NCBI GenBank assembly: GCA_029531795.1
Contig: JAPEIS010000008.1
Span: 124,001-188,000 of the forward strand
Reading direction: 5' to 3'
Length of the DNA stretch: 64,000 bases
Source: Sclerotinia nivalis
Taxonomy: Eukaryota > Ascomycota > Leotiomycetes > Helotiales > Sclerotiniaceae
In this document: positions 45,859 through 58,358 of the stretch, piece by piece
Numbering within the stretch: position 1 is the stretch's first letter
Layout: every line of letters begins with the position of its first letter
The notes under the pieces: model-generated
What the model was told of the DNA's origin: nothing
The model's input: the letters and a program-made list of their open reading frames with translations, nothing else
Database searches by the model: none
Made by a program: the position numbers and the translations under genes

Positions 45859-46973
45859 TCACGTGCTCACACTCTTCCCGCACCAACACCACATGATTCG
45901 AGAATTCCAACGGACTGGTATAATGTTATACTGTAGCTTTTTACATCACGCCCGAGCGTATCCATTCGCAGTTTTGAGCTAGACATTCAAGGTTTCGTTT
46001 CTAAGAATACCAAAGTTACCTGCTCTGATTAGTCACCTTGTACACGTTCCCAATAGACGGATTGGTATTAGGCTGAACCTTACGTCGCCGGCGATGGAAA
46101 CTATGGAGCACATGGTTAGGTCAAGTCTCTGTAAAAGTCGACTACTAACCAAATGCCTTGAGGATTTCAACATAACAGGAGTTGCATAGAAGGATGTGGG
46201 ACGGCCGCTTGGCAAGCGGCATTTGGTCTTTGCTTCGATACAAGATCTCTTCAATCCTGATTTAGTGGAAGTGTCCAAAAATCACAGGATGGGGACTCGT
46301 GTATCAGGTAGACAAGTCTTAATCAGCAGTAGCTAGTTCTGAAGCGCTTTCTTTCCTTCACATGAAGCCTGTTCGATGGACCTTCGAGACTTTTTATGCC
46401 TGAATTGTGCTTTTTCCGTGGACATGGCCGGGGTAATTTTCTTGGGCGAGGTTAGAGAGTATCTTGGTACATGGACATGTAGTTTTCTTCAGGAAAGACA
46501 ACAACGTCGGGGGATTGTTTCGAGTGCCTGGCTCTACTCTATCAGTTCAGATTCTGACGGCATTGTGTCAAGTGAACGTGATTCTTATTATTGAATGAAA
46601 GCTCTGAAATTGATTCTCTTTCTCATTCATTATTGATTTCTAGCGATCGCATGTTTATGTTATTCGTCAATCACAGAAAATGCGTTGCTCCCGTTAGGAT
46701 AAAAGGACACGAACTGTATTCGTGACTGCCTCAAAACTCATTGTTCCCAATATTTTCCCCCTTTCCTCCTGCCCAAAATATTTCGTCGGACTCATAGCTC
46801 CTTATAATAACAAACAGCCAAAATTGCTTCCATCTCATCCATGATTTTTATTCCTCCATATAATATCTCAATCACCATCATATCAGCAGCCTTATTGTAG
46901 GAACTTATCCATACTCGTTATCAGTTATCAGCATACTAAATTTTTTCTATTTATACTTGCAAAATACATTACT

Positions 46974-48953
46974 ATGCCCTCACATCGCCCAATCACTCGC
47001 AATCCGTTCCTTGGAAATGTTCCACCCCAGGAAAACCATTCCAACCCACTTGAGATAGGCTCGCGGCAACACAACTTGCGGTCCTCAAATTATCACAAAG
47101 GCTTCGGAAATGGACCAGCTACTTACTACCCACAACACTATTCTGCGAATTTGAATTCCCAGTACAATGCAACAACGGGACCGAATCCTTCTTACCAACA
47201 GCCTACGGAAGCCAATGGATCGAATCCTCAGCAGCCACAACTAGACTTCACTAATGGACCAAATGTCAACTACCCACCGCCTCACCTTGTCTATACGCCA
47301 GAATTTTTCAGCAACTTCGACCCTCATGGCCTACAGCCCAAAGATTATGCTAATTTCGCACCGTTCACATTATCACGCCATGAGCTGCGTTCGCAGCTAA
47401 ATTCAATAGGCCGTGAGATCAGCCTACAAACCGTGGGAAGCACCACTACAGCTTCGAAACATGCAGCTTATATTGAGAAACCTGCGTTTCTTATGCTTTA
47501 TCTTGTATGTTGAATTTAACATTCAGAATTTTTATGCATTCAATTCTAACTTATTAAAAGGTTGTATTAGGACAGTTTCTCACACAGGGAGGTCAGGTTT
47601 ACTATGTCAAGCTTCCTCCACCGTCTCCAGGAAATTCCACATCTAGCTCTCCCACTACGCTATCTTTTTCAAGTACTCTTCCAATCAAGCAAAATACAAG
47701 CAAAAGAGGACGTGGTAAAAGCGAGGCTTTTGGAGGCAGGGAAAGCTCTCGTAGAAAACTGAATCTGATCGACACAACTGATTCTGTGCCGGAATTTACT
47801 CCACTTACGTCCGTTGATGCTACGCCCAATACTGACTCTTTAGCTGAATTTTCTCGGCCAGTCCCGTCTGAACAACATGTTACCATTGAATTTGGAGACG
47901 CAGTCTCTGTATCTTTGAATCTTGATAAGCCTCCAGGAGGTCGTCGTGAGCCGGTAAAAACTGCGGGTTATCCTTTTCCCGTAATTGATAGTGAATCACT
48001 TCAAAAACTCATAGTTCATGAAAAGTCCCCCATACCCGCCATCTCATCCACGGCATCCACTGTTTCCAGTCCGTTCACTCTATCCGTTGAATCAACTCTA
48101 GACGGTCCGTCCCTTGCATCAATTCCCGCTAGACCGCCCGCTCCTAAGCCATTGATACTTCCCGTCAGTACTTGTTTTATTCGTTGCAATCCGGGGCAAG
48201 GAATCAGAATCCGCATTCTACCTAAAACAATGGACAATTCGGAAATAACATGGATCGATCTTCCCGGTATATGGATCCACACAACTGAGCAAAAATTACC
48301 AGAAGGGTGAGTACACTATCTGAATGAACACGGAGACGGCGCTGATATCATACAGACTTTTTGTAATGGGCTGTTCAAGTTGGATCTACACGCAACATTG
48401 GATCTCGGCACTATACCAGGAAGTTTTGATTCATGCATCACTGAGGGGATGTGAGGAAGAGTATGTCAAATCGGGACATGTACGGGAAGCGCCAAACACA
48501 GTCTTTGGATATCAAGATGGATACATGAAACCTACTTTCGATCTGACAGGTAATCCCAAACCTGTACACAGGACAATACAGTATCCCAGCGGCGATGATT
48601 TAGGCGTAAATTGGTCCGCGTCGGAAGCCGAGAACACAAAGACTAAATTGGCTAACACGAGACGAATGTGGGTGAAATGGCAAGGTGAGGCGCGAGAGTC
48701 AAGATGGCTTTGGTATCTTTGGAGACGATTTGGATTGTTGAGGGGTTGGACAAAGGAACCCAAAGAATTTGGGGACAGGACGAGGAATAAAGATAATGTT
48801 GAAGAATTGAGAAGAGTGGCTTTTCTTGCTCGTCCACCGGTAGGTTTTGAGGATATGAATGAGGCTTTGAATGGAGAGGATATTGGTGAGTTTAAAACCA
48901 GGTGGGAGGTAAGACACAAATATTTTGGAGGCCCTAAGTGGGAGGGATTATAA
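46974..48953 (+). CDS. Three-exon protein of unknown function
   Basis: Exons 46974-47504, 47561-48306 and 48356-48953; donors GTATGT and GTGAGT; introns of 56 and 49 bp; the frame holds throughout, giving 624 residues. The first 130 residues are Asn/Pro/Gln-rich and disordered. A hydrophobic segment spanning the first junction (AFLMLYLVVLGQFL) could be a buried helix or a membrane span. The middle is Ser/Thr/Pro-rich. The C-terminal 240 residues look folded, with many Trp and Cys: CFIRCNPGQGIRIRILP, WIDLPGIWIHT, LFVMGCSSWIYTQHW and WLWYLWRRFGLLRGW. I recognise no domain. It may be a lineage-specific protein; the conserved-looking C-terminal block across two exons argues for a real gene. Confidence 0.78.
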
Positions 48954-50702
48954 GTGGATATGGGGTTTGTGTCGTAATTGCCTAGCGATAGTACAGCGAT
49001 AATGTAATGGAGTACCAGCGAAGATCAATGACTTGAAGCGAGATTTGATTTGATGTATTTATCGTCATAGGCCGTAGGCCGCACGTGCTTGCACGTGCAA
49101 ACCTTAGCCATCTATTCCAGAGTTGGACAAATGACGCCCAGAGTGAGCCTCTGGGTGGTGTACTAGCTAGCTAGGGGGGTTTATTTTACAGGTACTAGGG
49201 CATGGTTTACATGATTGCCTTCGTGAGGGATAACTTGAAGCGAGAGAAATAAGCTATGGTAATCCTTATGCATATTGATCATCCTTCTCGGTTATCACGT
49301 GATACACCCCGGCCCTAGCATATTGAGAATTGCTGTGCAAGTTAGTGCAAGTGTCCCTTACGATTATAGGTCAAATAGGTCAAACCTCCATATGATCCAG
49401 CTAAATGCTTGAAAGGAAGGGCACCCTTGGAGATATGGATGGCCTCCGTATATTGAGCGCTAGATAGTCCCCACTGAAGCCCAGGCGGATACCTCAAATA
49501 GCTTTGGCATATATGCGGTCGAATGTGGAGGACTTGTCAGGGAATGTGGTGAGTGGGGGAGCGAGGTAGAAGGGAGAAGGGATATGCTCTTGAATGAATG
49601 TCAGGTGATCATAGATTACAATTGTGGAAATTAGTGATCTCTAATTCTAGATGATTGTGATGTATGATTTAGAGAAACTGTTCGATATTCCTCTCGAGAC
49701 TATTGGGCGCAATGAGACTAAAGTCTACGATGATTAGTGTGAAGCTTATATGTATCTGAGGAAATGAAGGACAGGAAGGCGGAGTAGCAACGAGTCATTG
49801 GTTGCCTGAGCGTATAGCATACTAGGGAATTCAACCACATCGCTTTGCTTTTTTCGGGATGGCCGATGACTATTCCACTCGTCGTTTGCGCATGGAGAGC
49901 TAGAGCCGCATTGATAACCGAGATGGAAGAAAGAAAGATAATCGGGAAACTACAAACAGGGCTGACGAGCTTCATTGTCGTGGCTACAGATGAGAGAGAT
50001 CTTGATAGGTTAGATATATTCTTTTCTAAAGCTCTTTAGCTTTTGTAGACGTGTTCCATATGGCGGGGTGGCAAGACAAACAAAAGAAGCGGGGTGATAA
50101 CACGGATAGAAATCGCGAAAACTAATATTGAGGTTAACATGGGGGTCTTTCGGCACGACCCACTCATCAACCGGCACTTTAATTTAGATCTTGACATCTT
50201 TAGATCTTGACATCCAAATCACACCATTCACCTGAACCATATATGAGACAAACGCCGTCATCATAGGAGACAAGGTATATCTTCATTTGGGACGGCATCT
50301 TATAGGCTAGTCGATGACATCGTATAAAAGGAATAGGAAGGTGGCCAAAGAGTGGAAAATTTCCAGCCCCCATTTATGGTGAAGTCCCTGCGATTTATCC
50401 ATACTAACCAATAAGAGCTTCTTTTTTACCCGATTCGGAAATTACCCCTGTGTTCAGCGCGCACAAATGTGTTGCGTTTTGCTAGTTGATAAACTACGGT
50501 GAAAAATATGTACCATATATGTTAAAACGGGCACTTGTGAAAATCATGAAAGATTCCGACCGTTTTGCTGCTTCATCATCCCATTGTTGTTATCCGCTAT
50601 CTCTTGGCGTTGAAGATTGAATAGTCGCGATGCAGGTAAGATGTATGAGCAGATGAATGGGGTGTAAGGCGATTGATAGACGTCGAGTGAGATTGGAGCG
50701 CA
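48954..50702. other. Intergenic region
   Basis: No supported gene. A doubled CACGTG palindrome sits at 49081-49098. The plus-strand frame at 49866-50039 (57 codons from ATG) is charged and helical but has no other support. Confidence 0.5.
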
Positions 50703-53700
50703 ATGGCGATTTTGAGTATGATTAATGAAGGGTTGAGGTTGGAATTCAGGAGAGAATTGGTAAGATCTCATTGAATTTCCTCAAATTTCTTTGCTCGAAG
50801 CTGGGTTGGCTAACATTTTCATTCTTCTCGGATCTGTAGAATCAGAGTTCTGATCCGAGAATTGGTTCTTCAAGAGACAATTCCACGAGTTCGACCGTAA
50901 CAGCTGCAGCATCAGGGTCAAATTCCTCATCATTCTCTGCACTGTTCTCCACTTTGATACCCGTGAGCGTTTTTGCTGCAGTTTGTACCATCTCATTCTT
51001 GGTGCTACGGAGAAAGTATCCAAGGGTATATTCCCCAAGGACTTTCTTAAGTAGTCTAGAACCTCAGTAAGTTTGATGACCCAAATGGGAAAATATAAAC
51101 TAACGACATAATAGTGAACGAAGTAAGGAATTACCATCTGGGTGGTTCAATTGGGTGAAACCTTTCTTCAATACTCCAGATGAGGTAGTACTTAACCAAT
51201 CTTCACTCGATGGGTACCTATTTCTCAGATTCCTCAAGATTATGTGTGTCATATGTGTTGTGGGATGTGGTCTCGTAATTCCTGTTTTGATACCAATTCA
51301 TGTACTTGGAGGTGCCGGTAATGAGCAACTTGATCAATTGACATTTGGAAATGTTACCAACACCCAAATGTACTATGTGCATGCATTTTTGGCATGGCTC
51401 TTTTTTGGTGAGTTTAATTCCCTGGAAAGAAGATTTTACTAATGAACTATTAGGATTTATCATGTATACAGTCTCACGAGAGTGCGTTTACTACATTAAT
51501 CTCCGTCAAGCTTATCTACTTCATCCTTATTATGCTAAACGTCTGTCATCGAGAACTGTTCTATTTACATGTGTTCCCCAACAAAACCTGGAGGAAGCTA
51601 AATTACGAAAGGTGTTTGGCGATTCTGTCAAGCATGTTTGGATTCCCAGGGAGACTGGCGAGCTGCAGGACTTGGTGGACGAAAGAAATCAAACTGCTTA
51701 TCGACTGGAAAGAGCGGAGACGACGTTAATCAAAATTGCAAATAAAGAAAGAAATAGAGCTCTTAAACATGGTCATCCGGATCTTGAATCAAGCATCGGT
51801 ATCAATTCTGTGCAAGAGACAAAGCGAGCATCCGCAGCTACTGAGACTCGGAGACCAAGCTTGGTTAGAAGTCCACCTGATGTGACGCCCAGGGATAACG
51901 AGATTTCGGAAGTTCCCATCACACCTAAAGATACTTTAGTAGGATCAAACTCTAGTTCAATTGATAGTACGGGTAAGGAAACCGCGGCTCCCGAAGTAGA
52001 GATGTCACAGACAAGTACTCAAGCTACCACTGACGAAAATCCCGCTACCCCCGCCCTCAAATGGGGAGACAATGGTTATGGAATGTCCGGCCCTCCTCCC
52101 GGAGTAAGTGGATCAATTGCTTCACAATGGATTCCCCACAGCTGGAGACCGACCCATCGACCATTATCGAACTATGGAAGAAGTGTTGATACCATCAAAT
52201 GGACACGGAATCGATTGAAGGAAATTGCACCTCAAATCAGCAAATTGAGGAGAAATCATCGACAAGGAAAAGTCAAGCCATTGCCTGCTGCATTTATCGA
52301 GTTCGACACCCAAGTTAATGCCCAATCCGCGTATCAAACACTATCTCATCATCGAGCATTCCATATGACACCACACATCAATGGTATTCGACCACATGAA
52401 ATCGTATGGGAATCACTTCGAATGAAATGGTGGGAGAGAATAATGCGCAACTTTGCAGTCCAAGGTTTCGTTACCTGTCTAGTTATATTTTGGTCCATTC
52501 CCTGCGCATTTATCGGAATTGTATCCAACATCAATTTCCTGACCAAAAAAGTCCCATTTCTTGGTTGGATCAACAAGCTTCCCCCTTCAATTCTTGGTGT
52601 GGTTACGGGGTTGCTACCAGCTTTAGCATTGTCAGTTCTTATGGCACTGGTTCCAGTTATTCTACGAAGCTGTGCTCGTCAAGCCGGGATACCGTCTCAC
52701 TCGATGATTGAACTATACACCCAGTCTACCTACTTTGTTTTCCAAGTGGTGCAGGTATTTCTCGTGACAACCATCACCTCAGCAGCATCAGCCGCTTTCG
52801 GGGAGATCGTCGAAGATCCAACCTCTGTGCGATCACTACTTTCGGAAAATCTACCCAAATCATCAAATTTCTACGTCTCATATTTTATTCTCCAAGGTCT
52901 TGCCATGTCCGCTACGAGATTATTACAAGTGCCTGCATTGGTTCGTCATTTGATATTTCAAAACGAACAAAATCCTAGAGTCATGATCAATAAATGGCAC
53001 AGAATCAGAGTCGTACATTGGGGAGCTGTTTATCCCGTCTTCACAAATATGGGTGTAATAGCAATCACATATTCGCTGATCAGTCCATTGACTATCGTAT
53101 TCGCACTCATCGGATTATCTCTCATTTACCTTGTATCGAAATATAATTTACTCTACACATATTCCTCGGAAATATCGACGCGGGGGCTCTTGTATCCCCA
53201 TGCTCTTAAGCAATTGCTCACAGGCGTATATCTTGCTGAGATTTGCCTCATTGGTCTTTTTGGATTACGAAGCGCATTTGGACCATTGGTGATCATGTTC
53301 GGATTAACAATTTTCACTGCATTAATTCATGTCAGTCTCAATGAAGCACTCGGTCCACTCCTCTGGAATCTCCCTCGAACTCTTGCCGTCGAAGAACTAT
53401 ATCGCGGATTAGCATTCAATTCCGATCTTCAAACACCTATGCCCACCTCAAATAGAGTCAGCAACACAAATGAAAATGGCGATTCATTCTTCCCCATGCA
53501 AACTCCTCCACAATCTCAATCGCAACCAGAAGTATCAACATACATAGCCCATCGCATGTCCGGTACCCCGGACGTTCACCCGACTATTCATGAAGAAAAT
53601 GAACACGAAAATGACTCCTCCAATTCCTCTCCTAAAGACTCCGACAACGAAGAAGAAGACCACGAACTCAATCCGCAAACCCGCTCTATCCATCCCAAAA

Positions 53701-54194
53701 ACATCGAAGGACTCCCTCACCTCTCAAAATTAACCTTCACTTTCCTCCTCACCGCCATCCGCTCAAAGGTCCAACCGCACCTCCACAAAGTCACCCCCTA
53801 CTTCATCTACCTAACCCCCCTCATCTCCCCCACCTACGACCCCCTCAAACCCGCCAACTTCCTAATAAAATTCCTCCACCCAGAAATCTTCTCCGACTAC
53901 CACATCCTCCGCTCTCTCACCGCTCCTCTACCACCCATGGACTCCGGCTTCGAGTACACCACAAAACAACACGAAGATGCGTATTTTCCACCCTGCGTAG
54001 CACGGGGACATGATCCCAAACTTTGGATCCCGAGAGATGACGCGGGCGTAAGTAAACAGGAATGTGAACACACGAGAAAGATTGCGGGCGTGGAGTGTAG
54101 TGATGGGGGGGTGGAGTTGAGTAAGGAGGGGAGGATCGTGGTAGGGGATTTGCAGGGGGAAAATTGTATTTGGAGTAGGGAGACGAGGTTTTAG
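50703..54194 (+). CDS. CSC1/OSCA-type (DUF221, RSN1/PHM7-like) membrane channel
   Basis: Exons 50703-50759, 50840-51066, 51115-51407 and 51454-54194, about 1,105 residues; frame and splice signals agree (GCTAAC and CTAAC branch points). The first exon is the least certain part; an ATG-CAG-GTAAGA just upstream is an alternative. A first membrane helix (FSALFSTLIPVSVFAAVCTI) leads into RRKYPRVYSPRTFL and LPSGWFNWVKPFF, the standard N-terminal signature. LDGYLFLRFLKI and an RNA-recognition-like cytosolic loop follow, then the 7-TM DUF221 core (residues about 560-850). The PHM7-type C-terminal extension ends the protein (YFPPCVARGHDPKLWIP). Relatives are calcium-permeable, osmotically or mechanically gated cation channels, or lipid scramblase-like proteins, in the plasma membrane or Golgi. 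Confidence 0.9.
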
Positions 54195-55257
54195 GCTTAG
54201 GGTTCGGGGGCGGGACGGGAGTTTTGAGAAGAGTGGGGAAAGGCGTTTATTTGGTTATGATTTGATGATCACAAGTTGGTGTTTTGGGTATTTCATCGAG
54301 ATTTTGGATAGATATTGTGATGGCGGTGGGATAAATATTTATAATGAGGCTTAGTTTTCCTTAGTTTTCTTTAATTTGATGATAGAATATAACTTCGAAT
54401 CTCTTGACTGATTCTTTATGACTTTAGCTGCTTTAAAAATCTAGAATATATTTCGCGATTTCGAAGTAATGTTTAGCAACGCACGAACGGGACTAAAGTC
54501 AACTAATATCAATCTCATCAAGAGGAGAGAAGTCATCACCATTCTCTCTATTGCGCAATACTTGATCAGATTGATCCGGAATTCATAGCTTCATGATTAA
54601 CCTATGACGATTCCAACACAGGCACTCACACACATTACGATGAGACGGTGAGTTTGGTTCGAGCACCGTGTGATTGCCTCAACTGCTAGCGTAGACGCAT
54701 ATTTGATTCACATATCTCAATATCTCAATATCGAATATCGTTCATCCGCAAAAACCATACCCACAGCATCCAAATCTCAACAAGTGATCACTAGATAATA
54801 TCCAAGCATCAGAAGCCTTAGTTCTCAACCCCGAATTATGCAGACCACACAACTATAGTGTTACACTTTAAACCATTTCTTGCTCAATGTAATCTCAGTC
54901 CCTCTTATCGAAGTGCCTATTGATTCATACTCTCACTCTCCAATTATTGCCATATCGCAGTATTCAAATCTGTGATAATTGAGCTACTTTTAATCCACCA
55001 TCATATTATATTTCGAGTACTTGCCGTCTTTAATTTTTCTTTCATTCGCTGATGCGAGTGCATCAAAAGATATTTTTACTTTTTCGTCTGCCAACGAGTC
55101 CTGGAGACTAATTTCTCATCGTAAGAATTTGAATGTGAGGTATACATATGATTTGAAGCGCTAGTATGTGAATACATTTCGAAAAAAAAAAAAGTCTCAC
55201 TCAAAGAGTCTTGGCTAATACTAGATGGTGTGCAAGTAGCGGAGGACTTTTTGGCAT
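54195..55257. other. Intergenic region
   Basis: No gene supported. AT-rich with a poly-A run near 55180. Confidence 0.5.
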
Positions 55258-55716
55258 CTACTTGGAGATTCGATACTTCCTTGCGATTGGCCATAGTAGC
55301 AGAAGAATTTTTTGATGGTAGCTGATCGGCCCAATTTGTTGATATTTGACCCCGAAGAAATGGTTTGAACTTTGCAATGGCCGTTTGCCGGCTAGGTTAC
55401 ACCATCCCCTATCTCCTAGTCTTCTAAACGACGGTAATGGAAGATGTTCTTGAGATCGACCGGCTCTCAAATCGGCTACATGTGCATCGTAACGAACTAT
55501 TCGGGCTTGATTCACCATTTCACATAATTATGGCAAGATTAGTTCACTATTTGAATCGATCAAATCATAGTGATCTTCTTGGACGTGAGGACCTATGACA
55601 TCCACATGTAGAAACGTTTGTTTAGTCAACTCCTCCCTGCCGAGAAATAAAAATCTTTTACAAACAGGCTCGTAACACTCTCGAAGTACGTTATTAATTT
55701 CGATAGTATAGATCAT
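55258..55716 (-). pseudogene. Decayed fragment resembling a fungal ubiquitin-like domain protein
   Basis: Minus-strand frame. From 55716, after a short AT-rich start, the sequence shows CKRFLFLGREELTKQTFLHV, VIGPHVQEDHYDLI and ILP. This is the wording of a large fungal family in which a ubiquitin-like (ULD-type) domain reads roughly F-L-H-V-x-V-I-G-P-H-V-x-E-x-H-Y-D-L. A TAA at 55528-55530 interrupts it, and the same frame continues (CEMVNQARIV...) to 55258. A stop in mid-domain, the lost upstream part and a garbled C-terminus indicate a relic. Family assignment is from memory of the motif. Confidence 0.5.
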
Positions 55717-57229
55717 TATACTAATTTTATTTAATCATTGTATATTCATTTAAAATCAATGAAATACAAAATTACAAAGGCTTTTATAGTATGGTTCCTT
55801 TTTGAAAATTTCTATATATTCCATCCTCAAGACTTATCATCGATCATCATATAAATCTGAATTTAATATTTCTTGACATTTTTCGAGATAATAGTTTGTC
55901 GTAGCTTCAAAGTAGCCATCATATTTATCTTCAGAATCTAATCTACACCGACCGAGTATAGCATTTCGCTAGCTTAAACCCTGTATCCGTGGATCATCGA
56001 TATCTGTCCATCTAGGCAATCTTAAATCAGACTGAATTTTAACTTCAGGTTGGATCTGCCGGTATTGTAATCAACGCATCAGTTGAGGAATTCTCGTTAT
56101 GAAAACTCATCAGGATGTAAATCTTGGTTCTAAAGGGGAGGGTACAAGAACGACCATTCCAACATGAATTTTCTGTACGCATCCTCTCATCTGCTATTTT
56201 TTGCGATAAAATATTGACACTCGACATCAGTGAGCGGAGACGAGAGGCCATTGGTTGATGATTTTATAGGGAGAGGGAGCCGAAGTGAGCACTCACTCCA
56301 CGAAAAGTAAGCGTGAGTTTTCAACACAATCTTAAGGGGCTGTAGCTAGCACTAATACTACTCAACTCCAAGAAGCGAGTCTAAGAATTCCGAGCTCATA
56401 TTTCTTGAACAATACCCAGCGCCTTTTTGGCTAATTATCGTATAACGCGTTTCCTGAGCCGCGCCCGCAGGGTTTTTTTACCATATTTCCCAATTCCAAT
56501 TCCGAATAGGCAGCCTCTAATAAATTTCCTGGAAGGAAAAATTATGTGAGGAGCGGCGTTGATTATTGCCAGACTTATTAATATTATGTCTGTAACTTCC
56601 ATTCATGATAAGGTTACGCGATAGAAAATTCACGGCATGGTACTCAGATCCGCGGATGCATCTTGGTATGCAAATGCAATTGACACTCCTTTACGTTCCA
56701 AAAATACAACGATCTATCGATAAATGATATTGGTTCCTATGGAAAATCTCTTACTGAATAGTTAAATGATAGGATGGCCACGGAAAGTGATCACGGGTAG
56801 CGAAAATCAGTTAAATGACGACCGACGACACACTTCATAAGCTTTAACCAAATTGTACTCCGTGCCGCCGCTAAATGTCAAGCAAGTTCGATCTTGACCT
56901 TGCTTTGTGAAGATTTCTCACTTGAGATGGGTCTGGAGTTATTGATTCAAGGTCTGAATGTATTTACAGGTCTGGCGTTGGACCGTACGCTATGGAATGT
57001 TGTTCTTCGGATAATTTTGAGATATAGATGTTGAAAAATGATATAACAGTATGAGCGCCTGTTTTTATGGATGTATTGATTATGGATATTGATTGCATAT
57101 ATAGCAATGACATGCTGGAGTACTACGTCCGCGTCAGATTGACACGCAAAGAGTTTGGCGCCTCAAATCTTCAAATCCCGCACTATAAGACCAAGCCCAC
57201 AAATCCCTCAGCATCTAATCCCTGACCCC
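55717..57229. other. Intergenic region with possible further relic
   Basis: The minus-strand frame at 56045-56251 (ATG at 56251, 68 codons) begins with a helical ASRLRSLMSSVNILSQKI stretch that could be an N-terminal part of the same relic at 55.2-55.7 kb. No exon linkage was demonstrated. The rest is AT-rich. Confidence 0.35.
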
Positions 57230-58358
57230 TTAATGAAAATAAGAACCAGACACCGCCTTCGTCTTCGCCCACGCCCTATCCAAAGCCTCCATCACACCTT
57301 CCGACAAAGGACCTTTCTCCAAATCGACCAAATTCTCCCTCAAATGGGCCTCACTACTCGCGCCAATAATAATTTTATCTCCCCTCTCCGCCTCCAACAA
57401 ACTATGATGCGTCAACCATCTGAGCGCACATTCAGATTCCGTAAGACCTTCTTTCTTCGCTGCTTCGCGGATGATATCTAATGCGTCGAACATGGTGTCG
57501 TTCCAGTATCTTTTGCGGTAGAGTTGGCCTTGCACGTGAGATGCGTCGAAGCGGGAGGTGGCTTCTACGGATTCTTGGTCGCGGTGGTAGCGGGAGGTTA
57601 GGTAGCCTCCGGCGATGGGGTTGAAGGCGTAGAAGGACATGTTGTAGTGGTGCAGACAGGGGATAAGTTCTGGTTCGATGGAGCGTTGGATGGCGTTGTA
57701 GACACCTTGGTAGACTGTGGGACGGATCCACTTTGTTGATGTTAGTTTTGGTCATTTCATGTATGGGGTAGTTGTTTCATGAAAAGACTTACGTTATTTT
57801 TGATGCACAATTCTTGAATTTGTGCAACCTCCCACGCCGTGTAATTACTGATTCCGAATTTGTTGAACTTTCCTTCTTTATGTAAAACATCACACATGGC
57901 AAGAGTTTCCTCGTAAGGCGTACTCCTATCCGGTGCATGCAAATAGAAAATATCGACATTCTCAACCCCTAAAGTCTTCAAACTTTTGTCCAAATGAAGT
58001 CTAAGATCATCAGCTGAATGCGTGACTTTGTTTCCATTAACGTTATAGGGAAAAAGTTTGGTGGCCATGATGATGCCACGGTCAGTATAGGAAGGTTGAA
58101 GTTGGCCGAGATATTCTTCCGAGGAACCCATGCCGTAGACACGGGCGGTGTCTATCTCGTTGTGGCCATATGATTGAAAGATTTCGATCATGGAAGTTAC
58201 ATCTTTGATGTCGCCAACGCGGACTTGCAATGCGCCTTGATAGATATCAGTTCCATGGTGTTTCATTTGAGGGTGAAAATTTACTTACCAGGCTTTCCGA
58301 ATGTCATCGCACCCAAGACAATGGGGAGCTTCGTCTTAGCCTTTGTTTCTGGTGCCAT
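57230..58358 (-). CDS. Aldo-keto reductase, AKR7 (aflatoxin aldehyde reductase) type
   Basis: Exons 58358-58289, 58235-57793 and 57730-57230; introns of 53 and 62 bp; 337 residues, the usual AKR7 length. It begins MAPETKAKTKLPIVLGAMTFGKPG. The AKR catalytic tetrad is visible: Asp and Tyr in NEIDTARVYG, Lys in IMATKLFP and His in IFYLHAPD. Downstream come KFNKFGISNYTAWEVAQI, YNMSFYAFNPIAGGYLTSRY and the NADPH-binding end (IIIGASSEAHLREN). The family reduces aldehydes and dialdehydes with NADPH in the cytosol. The physiological substrate here is unknown. It sits on the same strand as the MFS gene about 0.8 kb away. Confidence 0.92.

Larger units (their letters stand above)
45030..46973. other. 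Intergenic region
   Basis: Mostly without features, apart from a weak small ORF at 45498-45767 with a TATA-like element upstream. The last 60 bases before 46974 are AT-rich leader DNA for the next gene. Confidence 0.45.

Noticed and set aside
49845..50039. Plus-strand ORF ending ERDLDRLDIFFSKAL
   Set aside because: Only 57 codons from the first ATG, no splice signals found upstream and no family recognised. It could be a remnant but cannot be supported.
50781..51137. Minus-strand open frames that read like an acidic protein (two frames open at once)
   Set aside because: The plus strand encodes the N-terminus of the DUF221 channel here (RRKYPRVYSPRTFL, then LPSGWFNW) with proper splice sites, so the antisense frames are shadows.
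54640..54680. GGTTCGAGCACC word resembling a tRNA T-loop
   Set aside because: No complementary acceptor, D or anticodon stems around it.
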